DNA of 64,000 nt, taken from Gammaproteobacteria bacterium (GTDB lineage: Bacteria; Pseudomonadota; Gammaproteobacteria; Burkholderiales; Gallionellaceae). Below, piece by piece: positions 20,270 to 29,306 of this stretch. The notes below the pieces were generated by a model, which was given only the letters and a program-made list of their open reading frames with translations, ran no database searches and had not been told where the DNA came from. Each line of letters opens with the position of its first letter. Within the stretch, counting starts at the first letter, position 1. The stretch spans positions 456,729 to 520,728 of the forward strand of contig JAHIZO010000005.1 in NCBI GenBank assembly GCA_018814405.1. The letters run 5' to 3'. A program made the translations under genes and the position numbers.

Positions 20270-20986
20270 ATGAAGAAACTGCTCGTACTGACCTGTGCCT
20301 TGGGAATCGCCCAACCTGCCTTGGCCGGCAACATCAACCTAGGCAACCTGACTGGCGGACAAGCATCTTTCCGCAGCGTATCGGAAGACCTCGGTTCCGC
20401 ATTGAGCTACAAAGGTGTCGTGCCTGCTGAATCGATCGGCATCACCGGCTTCGATGTCGGCGTGGAACTCACCCAGACCGATCTGGCCAAAAGTGCAGCA
20501 CTATGGAACAGCTTGACCGGTAGCGACTTCAGCAATCTGTACGTTCCCAAATTGCATATCACCAAGGGCCTGCCGCTCAACATCGACATCGGTGCTTTTT
20601 ATTCCGCCGTGCCCACTACCGACATCCGCTTGATGGGCGGTGAACTGCGCTGGGCCTTCATCGAAGGTAGCACCGTCATGCCGGCAGTCGCCGTGCGCGG
20701 CGCGCTGACCAAGCTTTCCGGCGTAAACCAGTTGTCGCTGGATACCAAGAGTCTGGACGTTTCCATCTCCAAGGGTTTCGCCATGTTGACCCCGTACGCC
20801 GGTGTCGGTCAAGTATGGACCAACAGCACACCTGATGCTGCAACCGGCTTCACTGCCGAGAGCTTCACACAAAGCAAGTTGTTCGCCGGTGCCAACCTGA
20901 ACTTCGGCCTGACCAATCTGGCCATCGAGTTCGACAAGACTGGGGCTGCAAAGTCCACCAGCTTCAAGCTGGGTTTCCGCTTCTAA
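20270..20986 (+). CDS. Predicted small outer-membrane beta-barrel protein
   Basis: I do not recognise a named family with certainty. The 238-residue protein has a clear Sec signal peptide (MKKLLVLTCALGIAQPALA, cleavage after ALA). It then shows alternating amphipathic strands rich in Gly, Ser, Thr and Leu and ends in Phe (KSTSFKLGFRF), the pattern of an outer-membrane barrel insertion signal. Segments such as AVRGALTKLSG and FAGANLNFGLTNLAIEFDK look like transmembrane strands. It lies between lemA and a GIDE-like gene on the same strand, with gaps of 87 and 31 bp, so the three may act together at the cell envelope. Confidence 0.75.
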   Translation: MKKLLVLTCALGIAQPALAGNINLGNLTGGQASFRSVSEDLGSALSYKGVVPAESIGITGFDVGVELTQTDLAKSAALWNSLTGSDFSNLYVPKLHITKGLPLNIDIGAFYSAVPTTDIRLMGGELRWAFIEGSTVMPAVAVRGALTKLSGVNQLSLDTKSLDVSISKGFAMLTPYAGVGQVWTNSTPDAATGFTAESFTQSKLFAGANLNFGLTNLAIEFDKTGAAKSTSFKLGFRF

Positions 20987-21017
20987 TATCGACAAGCGTG
21001 CCGCACGGGGAACAGTC

Positions 21018-21917
21018 ATGCTGAACTCCCTGCGGCGTCAGTACGCGCAACTCATCACTTCCGGCGGACAGCTTCTATTGCTGTTCGCCGGTTTTCATTT
21101 GGGTACCCGGGACAGCTGGTTGTGGACATTGGGAGGCATCGCCTTCATCAGTGTGTTTGCATGGTATTCCGCACTGCACCGCTACCGCATGATCAGCGGC
21201 ACCCCCACTTCTCGCATTGCTTCAGCAGCTCAAGGCTATGTCGAGTTGATCGGCAGAGCACATCCGCATGGCGATCCCATACTGGGCAAATATTCCATGC
21301 TGCCTTGCCTGTGGTATCGCTACAAGGTCGAGCGCAAGAACAGCAAGAACGAGTGGAGCCACGAATCCAGCGGCGAGAGTGAAGCGCCGTTCTGCATCAA
21401 CGACGGCAGCGGACTTTGCGTGATCGATCCTCGCGGTGCAGAGATCATGACGCAACACAAAGACACCTGGCAGGCCGGCGATCATCGCTACACGGAATGG
21501 AAACTGATCCAGCAGGACAATCTCTATGCGCTAGGCGAGTTCAGAACCATGGGCGGCAGCAACAACCCGATCACCCGCAACGAGCTGATCAAACAAGTCA
21601 TCGCCGAATGGAAGATGGACAACGCCGAACTGATGCAACGCTTCGATCTGGACGGCAACGGCCACTTGGACATAGATGAATGGATGCTGGCAAGACAGGC
21701 GGCGAAGCGGGAAGCGGATAAACGATTGACCGCTGTGCGCAATGAGCCGGACACCCACTTCCTGCGTCAGCCACGTGACAAACGATTATTCCTGCTCAGC
21801 AACCTGTCTCCAGCCAGACTGGCCCGACGCTATGTCGTCTGGGCATGGGCACATCTGATCTTCTTTTTCAGCGCCTTAACGGGCGTGGCATGGGTGCTGA
21901 CCTCACTACCGGGTTGA
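21018..21917 (+). CDS. GIDE-domain-like membrane protein with an EF-hand
   Basis: The 299-residue protein has two N-terminal membrane helices (about 15-50), then a soluble region typical of the bacterial GIDE-type domain (ISGTPTSRIASAAQGYVELI, KYSMLPCLWYRYKVE, CVIDPRGAEI), and a C-terminal membrane helix (about 272-296). In the middle, residues 210-221 (DLDGNGHLDIDE) form a textbook calcium-binding EF-hand loop with ligands at positions 1, 3, 5, 7, 9 and 12. GIDE-like proteins are often paired with LemA. Its stop touches the stop of the convergent ankyrin gene with no gap. Function is not known. Confidence 0.75.
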   Translation: MLNSLRRQYAQLITSGGQLLLLFAGFHLGTRDSWLWTLGGIAFISVFAWYSALHRYRMISGTPTSRIASAAQGYVELIGRAHPHGDPILGKYSMLPCLWYRYKVERKNSKNEWSHESSGESEAPFCINDGSGLCVIDPRGAEIMTQHKDTWQAGDHRYTEWKLIQQDNLYALGEFRTMGGSNNPITRNELIKQVIAEWKMDNAELMQRFDLDGNGHLDIDEWMLARQAAKREADKRLTAVRNEPDTHFLRQPRDKRLFLLSNLSPARLARRYVVWAWAHLIFFFSALTGVAWVLTSLPG

Positions 21918-22814
21918 TCACACTGCGTATGCGCCACCCGGATTCAACATCTTGACGATCTCACGATGTCCCGCATACTCGGCCAGATCCAATGCCGTTC
22001 TTCCGTCGCTGTATTTAGCATATCGGTTGGCGCCTTTGTCCAGCAGCAGTTTGACTACTTGCGTATGACCGTTGTTGGCTGCCTTGTGCAGAGCCGTCCA
22101 GCCGTCCAGCGTAGCCAGATTCACATCGCCACCACGCAATATAAGATACGCACAAGCCAGCAGATGCCCCCGCGTGGCTGCCTGCATCAAAGCTGTCCAG
22201 CCGAACTGGCTTTGTGCATTGGGATTGGCACCTTTATCGATCAACAGTTTGACCACGTTCGCATATCCATTGAAAGCAGCCCAATGCAGCGGGTTGTAGC
22301 CATTCTTGTCGCTGGCGGTGATCTTGGCCCCACATTTGATCAATAGCAGTGCAAATTCCTCATTGCCATTGAAAGATGAGATCATCAACGGTGTCCAGTG
22401 ACGCTCATCACGTGCCTCAAGGTCTACCCCGCAGGACAAGAATTCATGCACTGCGTCGTGGTTGTTTTCCTCGATGGATTTAACCAGACCTGCGGGGCTA
22501 AATTCATAACCCAGTCGTTCCATTTCGTATCGCTTGTATTCGGGAATATCATCCCAAGCTCCGACTTTCTTATCGGCATTGTGCAATTTATCCAAATAGT
22601 TGCTAAGACGAATGATCTCCGCCGCAGCTTCAGGTGGAAAACCGGCACGATCACCCGTGCGTTTATCCACCATCAGATCTTGCAAGTAGGAGTCGATATG
22701 AGGTGTCTCGATCAGTTCCACGATCTTGTTGAACACTCTAGAGAAACGCGCCTCAAGCACCTCCGGATACAGGGACTTGTCATTACCCAGCAACATCAAC
22801 AGGCGCGCGTCCAT
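21918..22814 (-). CDS. Ankyrin-repeat protein
   Basis: The 298-residue protein has an N-terminal helical region (about 1-110, no recognised domain) and then about five ankyrin repeats (about 115-290), with typical units such as GWTALHKAANNGHTQVVKLL and GYNPLHWAAFNGYANVVKLL. It is probably a cytoplasmic protein-interaction module; no signal peptide is seen. The ATG at 22814 shares its A with the stop codon of the upstream HD-GYP gene, so the two are translationally coupled. It may bind or localise that enzyme. Confidence 0.88.
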   Translation of the reverse strand: MDARLLMLLGNDKSLYPEVLEARFSRVFNKIVELIETPHIDSYLQDLMVDKRTGDRAGFPPEAAAEIIRLSNYLDKLHNADKKVGAWDDIPEYKRYEMERLGYEFSPAGLVKSIEENNHDAVHEFLSCGVDLEARDERHWTPLMISSFNGNEEFALLLIKCGAKITASDKNGYNPLHWAAFNGYANVVKLLIDKGANPNAQSQFGWTALMQAATRGHLLACAYLILRGGDVNLATLDGWTALHKAANNGHTQVVKLLLDKGANRYAKYSDGRTALDLAEYAGHREIVKMLNPGGAYAV

Positions 22815-24169
22815 CAATCACTGAACCTTTCTGCAATCTGCATGAATTCTTGCTGAATCGACAGGAATGCATCCACCGCATCCGGATCGAAATGTTTGCC
22901 GCGCCCCTCCAGGATGAACGCCACGGCATCCTCGTGGGTGAACGCTTCCTTGTAGACGCGCTTGCATATCAAAGCATCATAAACATCGGCCAGCGCCATC
23001 AACCGTGCCGAGATGGGGATCTCATCACCCTTCAGCCCCTTGGGATAACCGCTGCCATCCCACTTTTCGTGATGTCCGGCAGCGATCTCGCGCCCGATAT
23101 GCAGGAAGCGGCTGGGGGCGGGCAGACTCGCTTCGGCAGCCGCCAGCGCATCCCCCCCCAGCGTCGGATGCGTCTTCATGATCTCGTATTCTTCAGGTGT
23201 GAGTTTTCCCTGCTTGCGCAGGATGTGATCGGGGATACCGACTTTTCCGATGTCGTGTAGCGGGGCGAGCTTGTACAAGGATTCGATGCTTTCGTCATTG
23301 AGATAATCACTGAAGCGAGGATGCGAGCGCAGTTTCCTCGCCAGTGCGCGGATGTAGGTCTGCGTGCGCTTCAAATGATTGCCGGTCTCATTGTCACGCG
23401 TCTCCGCCAGCGTCGCCATCGCGATGATGGTGACGTCGCGTATCTGCGAGACCTCCTCAGTCTTGTGTTGCAACTGCTCGGTACGTTCGCGCACTTTGCT
23501 CTCCAGTCCGTCGTTCAGTGCTGTGAGTTGACGCGCCAGTGATTGGTTCACAAAACGTTGCTGCAAAGACTGCATGATGAGCTTGCTCAGGAACTGCCCT
23601 GCCCCCAGCATCACCACCATGAACAGGAGCAGCATGACAGCCAGTGCCAGATGCGTCTCGTCCTGCTCGACGGCCACCCGGAAGATGAGCGGCAACATCA
23701 AACCCAACAGATAGGCATAGAACGCCGGCGGGTGGGTGGCATTCATCGAAGTGGCTCCGGCGGCAAGCCCTAGCATCACACAGATCAGCAACACCTGATC
23801 CAGCAAGGCAACTGGAAAGAAGAACAGCGTGCCGAAACCCCACATCATGCCGATGACCAGCGAGAACCAAAGGAATCGGCTACTCCAATCCAGACATTCA
23901 CTGACAGTATCGATACGATCACGATATTTCAGCCAAGTCACGAACTCGGCAAAATGGAGCAGATAGGCACAACTGATCCAGAGCAACAAGTCCCGATGTG
24001 CGTCTGAACCCCACATCAACCATACGAAAATAGGCTCGGCACACACCTGCCCCAGCACCATATAAGGGAACAGATTAAGACGCGCACGCAGCTGTTCAGA
24101 GCGCACGGCAAGGTTTCCCGCATCGACCCTGAACATTAGTTCTTCAAAGAAATTTCCAGTTGCCGTCAT
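22814..24169 (-). CDS. Membrane-bound HD-GYP domain phosphodiesterase
   Basis: The 451-residue protein has an N-terminal block of about six membrane segments (about 40-215, MASE-like), a short coiled coil (ESKVRERTEQLQHKTEEV), and an HD-GYP domain (about 245-440) with the metal-binding HDIGK, the second-half HHEKWDGSGYP and the downstream LADVYDAL. HD-GYP enzymes hydrolyse c-di-GMP to pGpG or GMP. The key motifs are intact, so activity is expected. The ATG at 24169 is preferred to a TTG at 24187. It is co-transcribed with the ankyrin gene. Confidence 0.92.
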   Translation of the reverse strand: MTATGNFFEELMFRVDAGNLAVRSEQLRARLNLFPYMVLGQVCAEPIFVWLMWGSDAHRDLLLWISCAYLLHFAEFVTWLKYRDRIDTVSECLDWSSRFLWFSLVIGMMWGFGTLFFFPVALLDQVLLICVMLGLAAGATSMNATHPPAFYAYLLGLMLPLIFRVAVEQDETHLALAVMLLLFMVVMLGAGQFLSKLIMQSLQQRFVNQSLARQLTALNDGLESKVRERTEQLQHKTEEVSQIRDVTIIAMATLAETRDNETGNHLKRTQTYIRALARKLRSHPRFSDYLNDESIESLYKLAPLHDIGKVGIPDHILRKQGKLTPEEYEIMKTHPTLGGDALAAAEASLPAPSRFLHIGREIAAGHHEKWDGSGYPKGLKGDEIPISARLMALADVYDALICKRVYKEAFTHEDAVAFILEGRGKHFDPDAVDAFLSIQQEFMQIAERFSD

Positions 24170-24317
24170 TGATATAAACCGTTGCAAACCACATAGCCCA
24201 CAGTGGACATCAATCTGTCACACCCGTCAATGTACTTACCCAGTCAGCTTTTGCCGCGGCCAGCAATAATTCGGGACGTTCGCATGATCGGCCAAACAGG
24301 TTCGCTATCGCAGCCGC

Positions 24318-26243
24318 TCAAATCTGTGCAAAGAACGCCACAGCCTCTTCTTCCACACGCGTGCGTTTGAAAGGCGGCAGACTCTGCCAGATTCGCTTGC
24401 CATAGTGTTTGGAGATCAGGCGCGGGTCGCAGATCATCAGCACACCGCGATCACTCTCGTCGCGGATCAAACGTCCCGCGCCCTGCTTCAGATTGATGAT
24501 GGTGCGCGGCAACTGGAACTCCATGAAGGCATTGCGTCCCTGCTTGTTCATCTCGGCGATACGCGCCGCCAGCACCGGATCATCCGGTGGCGCGAACGGT
24601 AGCTTGTCGATCACCACCAGCGACAATGCCTCACCGCGCACGTCCACCCCTTCCCAGAACGACTGGCTGCCCAGCAGCACCGCATTGCCGTGCTCACGGA
24701 AACGCGCCAGCAATTCATTGCGCGAACCTTCGCCCTGGATCAGCAGCGGATATTTCAGGTTCTTGCGATCGAACTCCGCCTGCAATATCTCGTAGGCACG
24801 CTGCATCGCCCGCAGACTGGTGAACAGCAGGAATGCCCTGCCACGGCTTGCCTCGATCAGCGGCAATGCAGCCTGTACCACCGCATCGGTGTAACCCTCG
24901 GTATTCGGTTCCGGCAAACCTTGCGGCACATACAGCAGCGCCTGCTCGGGATAATCGAACGGGCTGTCCCAACATGCGGTGCGCGCATCCTGCAGCCCCA
25001 TCTCGGCCTGGTAATGGGAAAAGTTCTGCTTCACCGCCAAGGTCGCCGAGGTGAATATCCAGGCACGAGGATGGCCGTCGATCTGTTTCTTGAATATCTC
25101 GGCGATGGAAAGCGGTGTGGTGTTGAGTTGTAAAGAATGGTGAAATATCTCCAGCCAGCGCACCGTCTCCGGCACATCGCCATCCTGCCAATGCTTCAAT
25201 TGCTGTGCCAATGCCAGCGCGCGCTGCCAGCAGTTCTCCAGCCCTTCACTACGTTCCGCCTGTTTCTCAAGCATTGCTGACAGATTACTAAGCTTTTCGC
25301 TCACCGTCTTGAGTGTCGATGTGAAGTCTTTGATGTCCTCGGTCGCCTGCGCTGCCATGCGGCCTTCGCGCTTGAACACCAGTCGCAGATCGCGCCCTGC
25401 CTTTTCCAGGGCATCACAGGCCACCGGTAGCGCGGCGAAATCCTTGGCCGATGTCAGCCCCTCAATGCGCGCATCCTTTGCCAGCTCAAACAACTGTGCT
25501 GTGGAAAGACTTTCCCCGAAGAACAAACTCGCCGTCTCGGGTAACTGGTGCGCTTCGTCGAAGATCACGGTATTGCAGGCGGGCAACAGTTCTGCGACGC
25601 CCTCGTCGCGCAGCATCACGTCGGCAAAGAACAGATGATGATTCACCACCACGATGTCCGCTTCCATCGCCTCTTTGCGCGCTTTGAGCACAAAACATTC
25701 TTTGTGCTGCGGGCAGTCCTGCCCCAGACAATTGTCGCGTGTCGAGGTCACGTTCATCCAGATCGGCGCATTCTCCGGCACATCGGCCAGCCCGCTCTTG
25801 TCACCGCTCTGTGTGACCTTGGCATAGGTCACGATCTTGGCCAGATGTTTCACATCCTCGCGCGTCTTGAACAGGCCGTTCGATTGCGCCAATTCCAGAT
25901 GGTAGTGGCACACATAGTTGGAACGCCCCTTGAGTAGCGCCACCGATACTGGCGCTTTCAGTGCATCGCGCACCATCGGCAAGTCCTTCTGGAACAACTG
26001 GTCCTGCAGGTTCTTGGTGCCGGTGGAAACCACCACCTTGCCGCCATTGAGCAGCGCGGGCACCAGATAGGCAAAGGTCTTGCCCGTGCCCGTCCCTGCT
26101 TCCGCGATCAGGATGGCGTTATCACGTATCGCCTCTGCCACGGCCACAGCCATGTCCCGCTGCTGCACGCGCGGACGAAAAGAGGCTATCTCTGTAGACA
26201 GCGGGCTTTGCTCGGAAAAGAAACGTTCGACTTCAGCTGACAA
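24318..26243 (-). CDS. DinG/YoaA-family ATP-dependent DNA helicase
   Basis: The 641-residue superfamily-2 helicase of the XPD/DinG type unwinds DNA 5' to 3'. Seen are Walker A (AEAGTGTGKT, about 48-56), the iron-sulfur cluster cysteines (YVC, then CLGQDCPQHKEC), the DEAH box (VIFDEAHQLPE), VVNHHLFF and the C-terminal motifs (LLGSQSFWEGVDVRG, IDKLPFAPPDDP, QGAGRLIRDESDRG). The length and FSEQSPL start region fit YoaA/DinG. No ATG is available; the start is probably the TTG at 26243. It stands alone, divergent from a small membrane-protein gene. Confidence 0.9.
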   Translation of the reverse strand: MSAEVERFFSEQSPLSTEIASFRPRVQQRDMAVAVAEAIRDNAILIAEAGTGTGKTFAYLVPALLNGGKVVVSTGTKNLQDQLFQKDLPMVRDALKAPVSVALLKGRSNYVCHYHLELAQSNGLFKTREDVKHLAKIVTYAKVTQSGDKSGLADVPENAPIWMNVTSTRDNCLGQDCPQHKECFVLKARKEAMEADIVVVNHHLFFADVMLRDEGVAELLPACNTVIFDEAHQLPETASLFFGESLSTAQLFELAKDARIEGLTSAKDFAALPVACDALEKAGRDLRLVFKREGRMAAQATEDIKDFTSTLKTVSEKLSNLSAMLEKQAERSEGLENCWQRALALAQQLKHWQDGDVPETVRWLEIFHHSLQLNTTPLSIAEIFKKQIDGHPRAWIFTSATLAVKQNFSHYQAEMGLQDARTACWDSPFDYPEQALLYVPQGLPEPNTEGYTDAVVQAALPLIEASRGRAFLLFTSLRAMQRAYEILQAEFDRKNLKYPLLIQGEGSRNELLARFREHGNAVLLGSQSFWEGVDVRGEALSLVVIDKLPFAPPDDPVLAARIAEMNKQGRNAFMEFQLPRTIINLKQGAGRLIRDESDRGVLMICDPRLISKHYGKRIWQSLPPFKRTRVEEEAVAFFAQI

Positions 26244-26351
26244 AATGGATTTGAATATGGAAAGGTGGTGGCGCTATAGTGCGGGAGGGATTTTACGCGA
26301 GGCGACGCATAAGCAGAAAGAATCTCGCCTGATACTCACTCGACCCTTGAA

Positions 26352-26765
26352 ATGATGAAGATAAGAATCCTTGCTGTCTGGTTCGTGATGCTGCTGGTTT
26401 CCATTCTCAATGGCACGATGCGCGACTTCACCTACGGCAAACACCTCCCCGACCTGCTCGCCCAGCAGATCTCCACCGTAAGTGGCATCGTCTTGCTGGG
26501 TCTGGTGATATTCCTGTACACACGCAAATGGCCATTCACTTCGGCACGCCAGGCTTGGCAGACCGGGCTATTCTGGATGTCGCTGACCGTGGCGTTCGAG
26601 TTCCTGTTCTTCCACTATGTCGGCGGACATTCCTGGCAGATATTGCTGGCGAACTACGATATCTCTGCGGGAAGGCTGTGGCCGCTCATCCTGCTATGGG
26701 TCGCCTGCGCGCCTTATCTATTCTTTCGCCTTTCCCAACCGCGCGGCGTCACATCACGCACATGA
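26352..26765 (+). CDS. Conserved hypothetical membrane protein
   Basis: The 137-residue protein has four predicted membrane helices (about 5-22, 42-60, 70-90 and 105-123), with conserved-looking loops [16 protein letters not shown] and [28 protein letters not shown] recognise it as a recurring unnamed family in proteobacteria but cannot give a function. The ATG at 26352 is followed at once by a second ATG. It lies 13 bp before the YaiI-family gene on the same strand. Confidence 0.72.
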   Translation: MMKIRILAVWFVMLLVSILNGTMRDFTYGKHLPDLLAQQISTVSGIVLLGLVIFLYTRKWPFTSARQAWQTGLFWMSLTVAFEFLFFHYVGGHSWQILLANYDISAGRLWPLILLWVACAPYLFFRLSQPRGVTSRT

Positions 26766-26778
26766 ACGAAACCATCCA

Positions 26779-27234
26779 ATGAAGATACTCATCGACGCCG
26801 ATGCCTGCCCAAAAGTCATCAAAGAGATCCTGTTCCGAGCTGCCGAACGGCGTCAGATACAAACCACTATGGTGGCGAACAAACTACTGCACTGCCCGCC
26901 CTCACCGTTTATCCATGCCCTGCAAGTGCCGGCCGGCTTCGATGTAGCGGATAACAAGATCGTGGAGATGAGCGAAGCGGGCGACCTGATCATTACCGCA
27001 GATATCCCGCTGGCAGCCGAGGTCATCGCCAAAGGCGGCCATGTGCTGAATCCGCGCGGGGAGTTGTATACCAAAGACAGCATCCGGGAACGCCTGACGA
27101 TGCGCGACTTCATGGATGTGCTGCGCAGCAGCGGTGTAGAGACTGGCGGCCCTGCCGCATTAAACCAGAAAGATCGGCAAACTTTCGCCAATCAGCTCGA
27201 CCGATTCCTTGCGAAACACGCCCCCACTAGCTGA
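26779..27234 (+). CDS. YaiI/YqxD family protein (UPF0178)
   Basis: The 151-residue protein starts [18 protein letters not shown] and shows the conserved UPF0178 features: D-A-D-A-C-P at the N-terminus, [22 protein letters not shown] and the [12 protein letters not shown] region. The family has a PIN-like nuclease fold with clustered Asp residues; the biological role is unsettled. The ATG at 26779 gives the family start; the longer in-frame extension back to 26617 overlaps the preceding gene and is rejected. Confidence 0.92.
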   Translation: MKILIDADACPKVIKEILFRAAERRQIQTTMVANKLLHCPPSPFIHALQVPAGFDVADNKIVEMSEAGDLIITADIPLAAEVIAKGGHVLNPRGELYTKDSIRERLTMRDFMDVLRSSGVETGGPAALNQKDRQTFANQLDRFLAKHAPTS

Positions 27235-27252
27235 ATCTATGAAACCAGAAGC

Positions 27253-27453
27253 TCAGGACTGCTTATCCTCATCTTGGGATGAATCTTCTGTAGCGCGATT
27301 CCCTTTCCACTGCGCATAGCATTCAAGGCCGCAAAAGTGGGCAACATAGTCGCCTACCTCGAAATCCACAGCAGAAGATTGTGGCACTTCTTTCAGACAG
27401 ACCTTGCAACTGACTTGCTCGGACTCCGGGAGAGATCGGGGATGGGTAGTCAT
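27253..27453 (-). CDS. Small DUF3330-type zinc-finger protein
   Basis: The 66-residue protein contains VSCKVCLKEVP and VAHFCGLECYAQW, a Cys4 pattern typical of DUF3330 (small proteins often seen near metal-resistance loci). An acidic tail follows. A strong AGGAGG ribosome site lies 7 bases before the ATG at 27453. The four Cys suggest a zinc site; function is unknown. Confidence 0.78.
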   Translation of the reverse strand: MTTHPRSLPESEQVSCKVCLKEVPQSSAVDFEVGDYVAHFCGLECYAQWKGNRATEDSSQDEDKQS

Positions 27454-27630
27454 AGCACACCTCCTATAGGGTCTAGCCGTGCCACCAGACTATGCCTGTC
27501 GCGCCAAAGTGGCAAGCGCAAAGATATCGCCACTTTTACGCCATGACTGTCATAGGGTGAAGATGCTGTTTTCTAGGAGTACAATCATCCTGCACTGCCG
27601 CAATGGTCCACAGCAACGGGGGAGAAGATC

Positions 27631-28077
27631 ATGCAAATCGCCTGGAAAAAAGAACTGGAGATCGGCAACGAAATGATCGACACCCAGCATCGCATGCTGG
27701 TGCTGTTACTCAAGAAACTCGACCTCGCCCTGACCAGCAAGATGGATCAGAAGATTGTCATGGGCATCATGCTGGAGATCAAGAAGTTCACCGAATTCCA
27801 CTTCCTCAGTGAAGAGAACCTGATGTCAGAACTACGCTATCCCGGCTTGGCTGATCACGAGCGAATACATTCTGAATTGCTAGGGGTGTTGAACGTGTTC
27901 ATCGCCAAGATCAATCGCAAGCAGGAAACACCAGAAGATATCCTGCCGCAGATCGTTTCCTGGGTCGCCAACCACGTGGTCAGCGAAGACCTGAAGATCG
28001 CGGAATATGTGAAGAACTCTTCATACCGCCCCATCGCCGAAGACTGCTACGCGCTGTACTTCAAAAGGTACGAGTGA
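27631..28077 (+). CDS. Bacteriohemerythrin
   Basis: The 148-residue protein is a single hemerythrin four-helix domain with the di-iron ligands: His in DTQHRML, His and Glu in EFHFLSEEN, the His pair in DHERIHSEL, and His plus Asp in NHVVSEDLKI. It should bind O2 reversibly at a non-heme di-iron centre in the cytoplasm, as an oxygen carrier, store or sensor. The start follows GGGGGAGAAGATC. It stands alone between a DUF3330 gene and convergent mltC (4 bp). Such proteins are common in microaerophilic bacteria. Confidence 0.93.
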   Translation: MQIAWKKELEIGNEMIDTQHRMLVLLLKKLDLALTSKMDQKIVMGIMLEIKKFTEFHFLSEENLMSELRYPGLADHERIHSELLGVLNVFIAKINRKQETPEDILPQIVSWVANHVVSEDLKIAEYVKNSSYRPIAEDCYALYFKRYE

Positions 28078-28081
28078 CGCC

Positions 28082-29284
28082 TCACATCACTGCATACAGC
28101 TTCTTCGCCTCGACCACCTTCACGATGTAGCCGCGCGTCTCTGCATAAGGCAGCTTGGTGCGCAATGCGTCATACACCTGCTCCGGCTTCATGGTATTGA
28201 TCTTGTTGATCGCGTCATATTGCCGGTCGCGACTACTCTTGAGTTGACTGAATGCGCGCATCACATTGGACGGCCCGGTATTGTAGGCGGCGATGGCGCA
28301 GTATTCGCGCGACACCGGATTCTGTATCTCGCGTAGCGGACTATCTTTTAGCAACACACCCAGATAGGTGGAACCCAGTTCGATGTTGTTGTTCGCATCG
28401 AACAGATATTCCTTGCTCGGCATCACATCCTCGCCCTTGGCCTTCCGATAAGCTTCTCGCCCGCCACTGGAAGGCACCAGCTGCATCATGCCGTAGGCCG
28501 GTGCACTGGATACGGCATAGGGGTTGAACGCGCTCTCGGTCTTGATGACTGCGAAAATGAGACTGCGACTGACCTGCGTGTTTTCCGAGTGACGGCGCAC
28601 CGTGGCGGCATATTGCACCGCGCGTTTATCGAGATGCGAGTTCACCATATTGAAACGCACGAAGTACACATTCTTGCGCGTGCCGTTGGCATCGATACTG
28701 CGCGACTGCAAGCGGTTATTCACCATGTAGTCCGCATAGCGCTCCACATCCTCGCGCGACTGCAGCGTATTGCCGTTCTGGTCCGCCACCATCTGTTCCA
28801 GATAGGGATCGCCATTGAGGGATATCTCCTTGTCGGAGAACAGATCGACCGCACCCGGATCATTCGGCGTCAGCAAGGCTACCACCACAGCATTGCGCAA
28901 CTTATCCTTTACACTCACCTCATCCAGATGCTCGATGAGGATGCTGCCCGCGTCGTAATCCACCACCACGCGGTTCTTGTAGTTCTCAGTGTATTTGACG
29001 TAGCGCGTGCGACTGGGCAGGGTACGTGATTCTTTCTTGCCCCACTTCGAGCCGCTCTCCTTTTGCACATTGCCCATCAGGCGGTTGTACTCCGCCTCGG
29101 CCTTGCGCAGATCGGAAAGAATCAGTCGAGGATTGTATTTGTAGGCCTCCACACGATTCGTGGCGACCCTGCGCAAAGCCTGCTGAGGATCACTAGCGGT
29201 GGCGATGTCGATCAGCTGTCTGGTGGAACAAGCGGGCAGACACAGCAGCCCGGCTCCAAGCACCATAAAGAATTTACGTTTCAT
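28082..29284 (-). CDS. mltC: Membrane-bound lytic murein transglycosylase C
   Basis: MltC cleaves peptidoglycan glycan strands to 1,6-anhydro products at the outer-membrane inner face. The 400-residue lipoprotein has a lipobox (LCLPAC, Cys at about 19), an N-terminal MltC-specific domain (about 20-190), and a C-terminal SLT domain with the catalytic Glu (IKTESAFNPYAVSSAPAYG), MMQLVP and AAYNTGPSNV. The ATG at 29284 has GGAGG 5 bases upstream. It lies 22 bp after uup, probably in the same transcript. Confidence 0.93.
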   Translation of the reverse strand: MKRKFFMVLGAGLLCLPACSTRQLIDIATASDPQQALRRVATNRVEAYKYNPRLILSDLRKAEAEYNRLMGNVQKESGSKWGKKESRTLPSRTRYVKYTENYKNRVVVDYDAGSILIEHLDEVSVKDKLRNAVVVALLTPNDPGAVDLFSDKEISLNGDPYLEQMVADQNGNTLQSREDVERYADYMVNNRLQSRSIDANGTRKNVYFVRFNMVNSHLDKRAVQYAATVRRHSENTQVSRSLIFAVIKTESAFNPYAVSSAPAYGMMQLVPSSGGREAYRKAKGEDVMPSKEYLFDANNNIELGSTYLGVLLKDSPLREIQNPVSREYCAIAAYNTGPSNVMRAFSQLKSSRDRQYDAINKINTMKPEQVYDALRTKLPYAETRGYIVKVVEAKKLYAVM

Positions 29285-29306
29285 CCCCACCTCCCTTGCA
29301 AGCGAT

